The notes beneath the pieces were generated by a model. The model saw only the letters and a program-made list of their open reading frames with translations, had not been told where the DNA came from and did not search any database. Positions 10,128-19,209 of a stretch of 23,448 bases of DNA are shown here, piece after piece. The translations under genes were made by a program, and so were the position numbers. The DNA comes from Gnetum montanum. Its lineage: Eukaryota > Streptophyta > Gnetopsida > Gnetales > Gnetaceae. The stretch is taken from NCBI GenBank assembly GCA_015680685.1, contig MNCI01007753.1, forward strand, positions 46,102-69,549, read 5' to 3'. The number at the start of each line of letters is the position of its first letter. The first letter of the stretch is position 1.

Positions 10128-10721
10128 CTAAATTTTTATCACATGATTACATGGTCATATCACAAGACTCCTTGATTTTATCAAAGTGAACTGAGAAAGG
10201 GGTTTATGCATGATCAAAAAGAAGATTGGAAGTTAACTCAAAGAACCAATGTTGTTAAAAAGGAATGAAGAATCAAATGACAGGAACAAAGGCATCAGGA
10301 TGCTTTCACCAATATATTTGTAAGAGGAAGTCATGCCCTAGACATTGGGGAAGTTTGGTTCAAAAGAGATTCATCAAAAGAGAAAATGCATTTACTAGCT
10401 CTTTAAACTTCATCACCTTCCAACAGCATGATAGGTAGGTAAAGGTAACTTTTTCTTTTTGTTTTCAAGGTTTCATAAAGACTATAAACCAATGGCAACC
10501 TTGCAAAACCTCACCCTAATTTTTTATGAAAGAAATCTTTGAAACAACAAAGACATCTCTTTGAGTTTTCTATCGTCATAGGAAAGACATCTTCTATAAA
10601 TGAAAGATGTCTACTATATTTTTAACATGTGAAAAAGATGTCTCATTTTTTGTTCAAAACCCTCATTTTCCCATAGTTATAAAGGAAAAATCCCTCATTT
10701 TTATCATATTCTTCCATAGAG
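10128..10721 (+). other. Non-coding stretch where pol should be; promoter-like motif cluster
   Basis: No protease (DSG), integrase, RT (YVDD) or RNase H motif is seen in any frame. From about 10549 to 10643 four copies of AAAGACATCT / AAAGATGTCT occur, the same short palindromic words that fill the LTR of this element. They end about 80 bp upstream of the start codon of the extra ORF. Confidence 0.5.
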
Positions 10722-11612
10722 ATGACTAGAGCTCCACCATTCATAGTGATTTTTGCAAAGATGACCCACAAAAAGATTGGTACATCTGAAAATCTATCCA
10801 AGAAACGTGCACAAGAAAGTTCTAGAAATGTGCCACCTTCATACATGCCCTAGTTTCAAAGTACATGCACTCAACATAGGATTGAGGTGACAAGAACCAC
10901 CACCATTTTTCTCAAGCATTCTCTTAATTTCCCACTTCATAGACAGTAAGCTCTCTTAGATTATTTCAAGGTTAATTCATGAATTCTACCATAATATTGT
11001 CATTTTTATGCGATTTTTGGAGAATTCACATCCATTATTGGTGGGATTATTTTTGAAGTCTCTCCTCAAATTGTAAATGCACTTCTAGGTATTTCTAGTT
11101 CAGATGTCTTCCAGGTTACCATAGAGTCTATGCATGGCATTTACACCAATGGTATAATGCTCGTAGCTCATGATGAATTTTGTGATGTTTTGTTTGAGAG
11201 AGATATGTCATTTGATAGGGGCCACATTAAGAGGAGTAAGATGACTTCTGATGCATCCACCTTGTCACTAATTGTTTTATATAACATCATGGTAAAAGAA
11301 GGTAATTACGGTTATCTACTACCATCCCAGGGTTTTGTCTTATATTATCTACTTATAGGTTTACCATTAAATATGGGGCACACTCTCTGTCAAGACATTT
11401 TGAGTCTCTATGCTAGGGAGAGAATCCTTGGACACCCCTACCTAATCATCCTATTGATCAGCCAAAGGTGTGTACCCATTGCAAAGATGCCTTTGCTTAA
11501 AGACAAGTGGAGTCTTAGTGAGTACGCTAAGAAGAGGAGTTCTTCTCATGTAGCAGAAGTAGGACCTAGCACTAGACCTCTAAAAAAAAGAAGGAAGCCA
11601 CTCCGTAGTTGA
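10722..11612 (+). pseudogene. Extra ORF resembling 'putative plant transposon protein' domain
   Basis: The ATG at 10722 opens a frame of 296 codons to a TGA at 11610-11612, with about four internal stops between 10848 and 11000 and an intact stretch from there to the end. The pattern FYAIFGEF...GGIIFEVSPQIVNALLGIS, then a Y/L-rich segment (GYLLPSQGFVLYYLLIGLPL), NMGHTLCQDIL and KMPLLKDKWSLSEY, matches how I remember the plant family called putative plant transposon protein: a strand before a LGLP-like turn, a helical core and a basic tail (PLKKRRKP). The tail looks like a nuclear localisation signal. The function of that family is not known to me. The ORF lies in the aORF position between gag and the 3' LTR, on the same strand as gag. 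Confidence 0.55.
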
Positions 11613-12640
11613 GAAGATAAAAATCCTCTGAAGCGTAGAACAATTCTTCTCTAAAGAAATTATTTTGACCACTTGCCTGAGCCATTGGAAATCTTGGAAG
11701 GAACCTCTCTTACTTGTGTAAGAGTGTGGCTGAAGTTGGGATTCCTCCTCCCTCTAATGGACATATATTTGAAGAGGTCACCACTTCTCTTATCTCTGAC
11801 AATGAGGAGGATGTTCTTGTTCGTCCATGATATTTGTTAATAGCAAGCCCCTCATAAACATATGAATTTGGGATGGAGTCTGATTCTAAGCTAGAGGCAT
11901 ACCCAGTTGGGGTCCATGGGGAGAGTCATGCTTCCATGCCATAGATGAGGCACCATGATCTAGTCCTGCCTACTCACATTACTTCATCCTCTATTTATGC
12001 TCCTAGTTCTTTTGAGAAACAAGCTATGGAAAGCATCTTTGGGACCACATCCCAATGGGTCCTAGCTCAGCAACCACCAAACTCCATCATCTCCACTAGC
12101 TTCCTCTAAGTTTCAAGTAAATCTTCATCCTAGGTGAGCTCCAATGCAATAGGTTAAGTCCTCAAATGAGGACACTAAAAAATCCAACCATCTAAGCACC
12201 AATAGTGATGATGATGAGGATAAGACTTATCATCCATCTTAAGCAGCAATGAGTTCTAAGTTTGAGGATGCTACAGAGGTGAGTGATTGAGGCCTCAACA
12301 AGTTGTTTATTCTCAGACATTTTTGGCTCTCACATATGTATTTTTGGGACATTGCACATATGATCTGTGGATAGTTGTACTCCAAGATGCTTCTAGATAG
12401 TTTTATGTAAAACAATTTGTAGAAGGTTATGAATAGATGGTGTGTTTTCTAGTTATCTCTATGTGGTCTATTAATTTTCCTTATGCTTTTTACCTACCCT
12501 TCCACACTTATCCTAATCCTTGGTTTCCATAGGAATTTATATGTCTTTATGCTTTTCCTAGTATATATATTATATATATATATATATATACATCTATCTG
12601 CTTACTTTCTATGATTTGTCCTTTTTAGTTATGTCCAAAA
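11613..12640 (+). other. Decayed continuation of the extra ORF and 3' untranslated region
   Basis: Short open pieces remain, for example an acidic segment (SNGHIFEEVTTSL then DNEEDV, near 11756-11820) and SDDDEDKTYHPS near 12202. These suggest the extra ORF once ran further with an acidic C-terminal region. From about 12310 to 12640 there is no coding signal. An AT dinucleotide run lies at about 12562-12591. Confidence 0.4.
12562..12591. repeat. (TA)n microsatellite
   Basis: About 30 bp of alternating T and A with one interruption (ATT near 12570). Confidence 0.9.
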
Positions 12641-12651
12641 AGGGGGAGAAT
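12638..12651 (+). other. Second, internal polypurine tract of the Copia element
   Basis: The purine run AAAAAGGGGGAGAA lies about 80 bp before the LTR-adjacent tract. It resembles that tract (AAGGGGGAGAT) and could prime plus-strand DNA internally. Confidence 0.5.
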
Positions 12652-12718
12652 TTATTAAATGTACTATTCTTTTCTGGACAAGGCTAACCCATTTTTCTTA
12701 AGTTTTGGACATTTCCAA

Positions 12719-12730
12719 CAAGGGGGAGAT
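12719..12730 (+). other. Polypurine tract at the 3' LTR of the Copia element
   Basis: CAAGGGGGAGAT abuts the TGTGGACC that starts the 3' LTR. Confidence 0.8.
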
Positions 12731-13827
12731 TGTGGACCTTTTGGTTTTGGTATGTCAAAACATTAAGAAAATTGGAAGAAAAAGGTTGTTTGTATGTGTG
12801 TGTAATTGTTGTTCTTGTAGGAGAAGAGCCTGGATTAAGCAAGGTTATGTACAAAGAACAAAGGATTCATCATGTAAATGAAGATGAAGAAAGACAACTC
12901 TGGGAAGCAGTAGACATCTTGGCAGAATTAGAGTGAACTCAGACAAAGACGTCTTTAGAAACAAAAATATGTATTTCTCAAAAAAAGACATATTTCATGA
13001 AGAAAAGACATATTTATAGAATGTAGACAAAGTTTAGAAAGATGTCTTCCATAAGAAAAATATGTTTTCCAGAATATAGACTTTAGAAAGAAGTTTTTTA
13101 GGAAATAAAGACGTCTTCCCAGAATGGAAGGCAAATTTAGAGAGCCATCTCAAGCATGAGAAAGACATCTCCCATGATAATTAGTGATCATTGCCCAGCC
13201 ATTACACAAGTCCCAAGAAGGCTTTAGAAACTTGACAATTATAGGAAGACTTGATATGCATTGGGAAATGTGCAATCCTTGTTGTATTCATTGTACAATC
13301 ATTTGTAATCATTGAATTCTCTATTACTTCTCATTGTATTATCATTTTGACATTTTAAAGTGTGTTAAGGATTAGCAAACTGAGTTGTAATTATCCCTTG
13401 TAATTCTTGTTCTTGTTGCCCTACGGGGTTGATGTTCTTGAGCTTGTAAGGATCCTGCAGGATTGAGTTGTTAGTGCTATAGTACAACACTTTGGTGCAG
13501 AGCTCAAGGTTGTAAAGGTTGTGGAAGCCTTGAAACCACATTTCCAAGCCTGATGGGACTTTCCAAGGTTGATTGATGAGTGTTGTGATACAACATTTCA
13601 GAGTGAGGCTTGAAGACTATATAGGGTGTGGATCCTTCAACCACATTTTGAGAGCAACAAAGTCTGGAGGTGTACTTGCGATTTACCCTCTGAGTGTGGA
13701 GTACCCAAGTTGGGGAACCACATAAATTTGTGTGTGTGTGTGTGTGTGTGTGTGCGCACTTTATTTCATAAAGGTTTGATTTGGGGAACTTATTCATTGT
13801 TCACTTCTCTAAGTCCTACAATCCATA
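12731..13827 (+). repeat. 3' LTR of the Copia element
   Basis: It begins TGTGGACC and aligns with 7433-8508 throughout. Differences include a (TG)13 run where the 5' LTR has three TG repeats, loss of about 20 bp after AAAGTGTG (near 13364), and many mutated copies of the GACATCTT motif. Confidence 0.8.
13729..13754 (+). repeat. (TG)13 microsatellite inside the 3' LTR
   Basis: Thirteen TG repeats followed by CGC. The homologous site in the 5' LTR (near 8425) reads GTGTGTGCATG, so the run expanded after insertion or contracted in the other LTR. Confidence 0.9.
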
Positions 13828-14275
13828 GAGGATATATAGGTCATATAGTAAGGGAAACATACATGGATGTGAGGGTTTGATGCACTAGTATAGGAAGACA
13901 TGTTGACATGCATGGCATGGCAATATAAGGCTATAAATGTTATTCTTAATGGTCTCTATCTAGCTTTCCTAGCAATATGTACAAATGTGGGAGTTGTGTG
14001 GACAATAGAGTTAAGGTGTGCAAGGGCCATCTATAGCTAATGGAAGTATGAGTATGGGAGGAAGAAGGATTTGAGCTACCTATGTAGAGATATGGAAAGA
14101 AAATATGTAGGTCATATGGTGAGTGACACATGCAATGTTACGAGGTCCAGGGCATTAATGTAGGAAGGCATGAAGGTATGCATGGCATGGTAGTATGAGG
14201 TTATTGATACTACTAGTGATGATCTTTGCTTAGCTTCCCTAAAAACATGCACAAGTGTAGGAACGCATGAAGACA
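13828..14275. repeat. Tandem repeat, right block
   Basis: This continues the unit seen at 4564-5260: GGATATATAGGTCATATAGTAAG, then GATGCACTAGTATAGGAAGACATG, then AGCAATATGTACAAATG (13972) and AAAACATGCACAAGTG (14242), a spacing of 270. It starts at the Copia target site, so the Copia element split the array. Confidence 0.75.
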
Positions 14276-14442
14276 TGTATGAAATTATAAGACTTTTGAT
14301 TTATAAGATTCAAAGTACATCACATACTTAATCATTTAGTAAAAATCCCCATAAACAAAGTAGAAAGGAATAACTTTCTAGTTTTAAGGATGTCTACTCA
14401 AGCAAACAACTTTACAATAGATGCTTCCTAAAAAAATGGAAA
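14276..14442. other. AT-rich spacer with no recognisable feature
   Basis: The tandem-repeat signal ends near 14275. Nothing coding or repetitive is seen before the pseudo-ORF on the minus strand. Confidence 0.4.
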
Positions 14443-14850
14443 TTAATTGTTAGTATGAAGGATGGTCCCAGTTCTAATAATATTTACATCATTTTCAATA
14501 TATGTGCTTGAACTTAAAATAGCAAAAGCATTTAATGTAGCATTAGAAATCTTTGATAAAATGTCATCTTTTATAGGAGAGGAGGGTACAAAAATAAATG
14601 CTAGCACATAATGTCCAACATGATTAATCTTACAAAAAGTTTTTTTGTAATCTTCTAAAGCCCATTTGTTAACAAAATATGTCATCTTTGGATCGACAAT
14701 ACTCTTCTTACATATCTTACATGCTGACTATCTAGATTGAACAATCTTTTATGTGATAAAAGTAAAAGTATTCATAAAAGCTTTTGTATCCTTTGGTTTC
14801 TTTATTATTATTTGATATTTCTTATCATTAACATTATTTTGATTTGTCAT
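14443..14850 (-). pseudogene. Unidentified short pseudo-ORF
   Basis: An ATG at 14850 opens a 136-codon frame broken by two stops (near 14746 and 14725). It continues in phase through a CKICKK (CxxC) segment to an 80-residue stop-free stretch starting MTYFVNKWALEDYKK and ending before TAA at 14443. The alternation of charged and hydrophobic residues suggests real coding ancestry. No family is recognised. It could be the 3' part of another element or a fragment of a host gene. It lies just beyond the probable 3' end of the LINE, on the same strand. Confidence 0.3.
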
Positions 14851-16599
14851 CACTTTTAATTATTTTTTACTATTCTTAAGTTTTACACATTTTTTTTCTT
14901 GATATTAATACCTTTTTCTTTTCCTCAACATATTTTTTTCTTAAGAAAAAGATTTGAAAGATTCTTATGGGTAATGTTGAGTGAAAAATTATAATTAGAT
15001 TAAATATCTCAAGATGCACCTATGTTTTAATTATTTTTAGTTTCATCCCTCCCCCTAATCAAAACTTCCACCTTAAAGAATTAAGACACGTGATAGCATT
15101 TCCTTGATTAACATTTTTTTAAAATTATTTTTTTAGTTGAAAAGAGGACTTCTATTATTTAAAAATAACCATTTAGCATCTATTGCAAAAAAATTTCATC
15201 CATGGATGGAAGAAAACCAATGATTATAAGCACCATCTAACCAAGAATGATCTTCTCCTTTATAATATAGTAATTGAAGCTAAAAGGAAAAAAACCAAAT
15301 TAAACCTCAACCCTAAATCAAACCTTCACACATATTGATCTTGAAAAGCACTAGCATTTTTATGTTTCCAAAGGTTAATGAGCAGTAACAATCTAGCTAC
15401 ATTCATAAGAGCTAAGATCTTCTTGATCCATAAAACCCAATTATTATAAGTGCACTATCTTTTGAATTGAAGGTATGGCAAAGGAGTTTTTAACCAAACT
15501 TGTCCACTAATAACAACTAGACACTCACAAAAAGCATGAAGGAATGTATCATTCTAAGAGTAGTGTAGCCATGCTAGTTAAGAAGCATCAAGAACCACTA
15601 ATATCTTTCTCAAAGGAAGACATTGAAACATAAAGTACCAAACAAAACAGGTCACTTTGGAAGATATTAAAGAAGTCCAAATCTTAGAATAAATTTTGGA
15701 CCAGGAAGACTCTGAAAGATTTATATTCTATTTAAGGTTAAGAGTGTGGGAAACAGTAACATTTTGCACCATGGAATGATATGTGTGCAATAAGAATAAC
15801 TTTTCAAATCACATTTTTCAAGCCATTTCTAGTTGCTATGAATATTATCGTTTGAAGAACTAAAGTAGTTATTTGCAAGAAAATAAAGGATCTAACTATA
15901 ACTTGATTCAAGCTGACCTAGTAAGAAAAGGATACGTTGAATCTCAAATTAGGAGAGAGGAGTATTGATAGAAGGAGGACACACATCTTTTACTTTGTTA
16001 ATGTCAAACTTGTAGAAGGTAATATTTGTATAGAAATTAAGAACCAACCAAGAATCCCTAATTTTTAATCACCATAAGGAAGCTTCACCTGACCATTTAA
16101 TTCCAACTAACAATAAATAACAATGAATTTAAACCCAGGATCTTCATATAGCATAAAAATGAAGAAGCCCTTATCTTTAGTTTAAGAGGATTTAGTAAGA
16201 CTTCAAAATAGTAAGACACATTCCAATTCTACCTACCATTGAAATAATTAATAGAGATAGCATTTCTAACCAAGATTTTCTAAGGCTCTTGATCATTATA
16301 TACTCAAATAATTCATTTTTCTGCAATACTTCTTCCTTATAGCATGATATGTGAAAGACCAAGTTCCCCAAGATGCCTAGGCCATGTGAAAAATATCCAA
16401 GCTACATGCTTGAATGTAGAATGATTACTTGAAGGAGACTATATGATATCTCTTAGAGGTCTTTCAATCTTTTCATAAGCTATAGCAGAAGGCGCTAGGC
16501 AAGAAAAATAAAAAAATATGAGATGAGGCTAAAGTATTTTTACAAATAAGGGTTTTTCTTTCTAAAGTTAAATTTTTAGAAGTTCAAATCTCAATTTTT

Positions 16600-17450
16600 C
16601 TTTTAATTTTATAGATCACCCATTCCCAAATTTTGTTGCCTGGCATATCAAGACTAAATAGCATACCAAGTAACATAAAAATAAATCATGTAGGGATTCA
16701 TTTACCAAGAAGATTAAATAAGTGAGAACTCACAATATGACAATAATGACCAAAATTATCCTAAATAATAACATAGTATGAAGCTTTTAAAAAACTATTT
16801 AAACATTGAAAAAGAGTTTGAACATCTTTTAAGGAATCCTTAATAAGAAAGCATGAGTTGTTGACAAAATGAGAATTGAAAAATTAATTACCATCACCTA
16901 GAAATCTTAAACTATGTAAAGATCTCTCCTCTATTTTATGCTAAATTAGTTAACCAAGAGCATCTATTGCTAGAATATACAAGTATAGGGCTAGAGAACA
17001 ACCTTCTCAAACAAATCTTTGAAGAGGAAAAGCCTTTGACAAAATTTTGTAATAGTTACTTTAGCATTCATGTTGGGAAATAATGTAGAAATGTAGCTAA
17101 TAAATTTTTCTTCAAAGACAAGTTGCTTTAACATAAAATAAAATTCCAAGAAATTCTATCATATGATTTAGCATAATCCACTTTAAGGAAGATAACTTGC
17201 TATTAAGAATAGTTTGCCCATTCCCATCCTTTTGATATAGTCATAATATTATCTAGAATAAATCTACTACATACAAAGGTTATTTGCAAAACATATACTA
17301 AAGAAGAAAGGTGAGGCCTCAATTAAAGCACCAAAGCTTTTATAATGATTTTTTACGAAGAATTTAGAAGAGTAATGGGATGATAGTCTTTAATAAATTA
17401 ATAACCACCATCTTTAGAAATAAATTTATTTTCACTAGCATTAATAAATG
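16600..17450 (-). pseudogene. LINE reverse transcriptase domain with inactivated active site
   Basis: The RT palm copies element RNA at the nick. The first catalytic aspartate is retained in KVDYAKSYDRI. The second pair is lost: FVNN replaces the conserved F/YxDD at 16857-16868, each change explained by a single G-to-A on the coding strand (GAC to AAC). The REGCSLALYLYILAIDAL block corresponds to the RQGCPLSPLLF motif with two replaced prolines. Several frames are needed to follow the whole domain. Confidence 0.8.
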
Positions 17451-18199
17451 AATCTCGTGAACCTCGTTGTATTCCTTCTTGGATTGCTACATGAAGATTT
17501 GGATCCAACATTGGCCACAAAGCTTTATAAACTTTCGTAGAAAGATCATCAACATCTATATCTTTATTTTCAAGTACAAAGTTACAAGCAGATTGAAGTT
17601 CTTAAAGAGAAAAATCTTTATTACACTCTATTCTCATTCTATTAGAGACTATTGGAAGAATAACATTTTTAATGACATTCGAAGTAGCATTATGTTCTAC
17701 AATGTTTCCCTCATTTGAAAATAACTTCATGTAGTCATTTGGAAAGGCTTGAAGAATATCTTCATCACAACATAAAACTTATCCTTCATAGAAAATAGTA
17801 TAAATAGAGGTTCTATTATGATAATTCCCTTTAATCAATTGAAAAAATTCTTTATTACATCTATCCCCCACCTTTAGCAAGTGAACTCTTGGTCTAATCA
17901 TGGCCCCTAATGGTTCAAGAGCTTCTACCATTTTGAGGAAGCGTATAGCTTTAAATAAATTTTTTTAGCTTTGATATCATGTGGAAACTATGTTATGATG
18001 TTAGTCCATTTTCCGCAGTTGCCTTGAAAATATCCAACTAAAGAGATCTTTTAGTAGTAAGAATCTCATCTCATCTATGTGCTAAAATCTTTGAAAAGAA
18101 GCCATTTTTTCCAACTGTTGTTGTTTCCTTTTTTTATGAAATCTAATATATTCAAAAAAATCTAGTAATAGGCTTTTGCTACAATTAGAATCTAGTCAA

Positions 18200-18985
18200 T
18201 TGGTATTTAGGATGAATTTATACCTTTTCCCTTTTTACCTATTAATGTTATATATTGGAAAAAGCTGTAAAGACTAGAAAATGATTTGACAATGTTGTAG
18301 AATTAATAGGTAAATAACAAGCTCTAAAGAGTGAAAAAATGTTAGAGCATTGTTATTGGAAAGGTTGATACAATCAAGGCTCAAGCACTTAAGGATCCTT
18401 TTAATATTTCTACCAACTCTTTTCCAAGTGAAGAAGGGATTGCAATAATCAAATTTTAAGTACAAAAGATCAATAAAACATAATTCATTTTTAATTAAAA
18501 CTAGGAAATGCACTTCCAAGTTACCCAATGAAAAGGATGTCCAACTCTTTTATTAGAAGCATCTACTATCATATTGAGAATCCAAATGGAATTTGGAAGA
18601 GATTTGCATAACTAATCCCATAATTGTATGCATTTAGTAGTATTACAAGGAGCATGGATGCCACAAATACCTAAAATCAAATTTAAGAATTAAATATATA
18701 TAAAACTACACTATGAGAAGGACCTTCTCCCTAATCCAAAACTATGTTGGAAAACTTGGAGTGAAGAGAAATAACTAAGCCTCCCCTACTATGCTTATGC
18801 TTAGTGCATAAAACCTTATTATTATTAGAAATAACACTGTAAGCAACATCAAGATTAAAGCCACTAATTTTAACCTCTTATGAAACCATAATTTTAGGAA
18901 AAAGCTTTTCACTACAAATACAATTTTTAATATGATACCATCTAACTTGATTTGTAAATCCTCTAACATTCCATGACAAAACTTA
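18200..18985 (-). pseudogene. LINE apurinic-like endonuclease domain, broken
   Basis: The endonuclease nicks target DNA to prime reverse transcription. Visible parts, in order, are the N-terminal LSWNVRG block (the Asn binds metal in this family), a GGLVISL strand, an ICGIHAP...LW segment, and ILNMIVDASNK where the family has the GGDFN block. Last comes FTWKRVGR, close to the usual FTWTNKRVGR. The GDFN signature is destroyed. The domain is spread over two or more frames. Its first codons lie within about 25 bp of the Gypsy LTR edge. Confidence 0.7.
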
Positions 18986-19015
18986 GCATGATAAATGGAT
19001 GTCAATTGATGAGAG

Positions 19016-19185
19016 TGGTTACTCTAGCGGTTACTCTAGAAGTTATTCTAATTATTAGCATAGTTACTCTAGCGATTTATTCTAATTATTATAGTAGTTA
19101 CTCAAGTGGTCTATTCTAATTATTAGAGTGGTTACTCTAGCGATTTATTCTAATTATTAGAGCGATTACTCTAATTATTAGACTA
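19016..19185. repeat. 34-bp minisatellite in the U3
   Basis: Units begin at 19016 (45 bp, with an internal GGTTACTCTAG duplication), 19061, 19095 and 19129 (each 34 bp), and at 19163 (partial). The consensus contains TAGTTACTCTAGCG, then ATTCTAATTATTAGAG. CTCTAAT-T-ATTAGAG is an inverted repeat with 7-bp arms. Such arrays in U3 often carry enhancer elements; that role here is inference. Confidence 0.85.
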
Positions 19186-19199
19186 GTTTCTCCCAAGCC

Positions 19200-19209
19200 T
19201 ATAAATATA
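19200..19209 (+). promoter_or_regulatory. TATA box of the Gypsy LTR
   Basis: TATAAATATA lies directly after the minisatellite, where a U3 core promoter is expected. Transcription would start roughly 30 bp downstream. Confidence 0.6.

Larger units (their letters stand above)
7433..13827 (+). mobile_element. Non-autonomous Copia element (SIRE/Maximus-like gag), pol absent
   Basis: The element has two LTRs of about 1.08 kb, a PBS matching initiator tRNA-Met, a Copia-type gag, an extra ORF before the 3' LTR, and a polypurine tract at the 3' LTR. Between gag (ending near 10124) and the extra ORF (from 10722) there are only about 600 bp with no protease, integrase, RT or RNase H signature, so pol is missing. 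It is flanked by AAGGA (7428-7432) and GAGGA (13828-13832), an imperfect 5-bp target duplication. Downstream sequence continues the tandem repeat in phase (GGATATATAGGTCATATAG). The LTRs differ at many sites, so the insertion is old. Confidence 0.8.
14900..18985 (-). mobile_element. Dead plant LINE (L1-type non-LTR retrotransposon)
   Basis: Read on the minus strand, the order is endonuclease, reverse transcriptase, C-terminal region. The endonuclease starts LSWNVRGFTNQ at 18979, followed by GGLVISL and FFTWKRVGRN (near 18432). The RT includes DYHPITLLNSS (near 17390), ILDNIM, FLKVDYAKSYDRI (17150-17190), EGCSLALYLYILAIDAL (near 17000) and FVNNSCFL (16857-16868), where FADD is expected. Further on, HVAWIFFTWPRHLGELGL (near 16370) matches the usual W...P...GGLGL region, and LHAFCECLV (near 15540) resembles the C-terminal zf-RVT region. 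Stops and frameshifts are frequent. The 3' end is not sharp; T-rich tracts at about 14890-14935 may mark a degraded poly(A) tail. Confidence 0.85.

Noticed and set aside
10258-10320. A GCFH-like pattern as a possible remnant of the Copia protease (DSG...H)
   Set aside because: The catalytic Asp-Ser-Gly block is not there and the neighbouring residues do not match in any frame.
17467-17718. An 83-codon plus-strand frame
   Set aside because: It is antisense to LINE coding sequence; the minus strand carries the recognisable residues (for example IQEGIQRGSRD before the RT).
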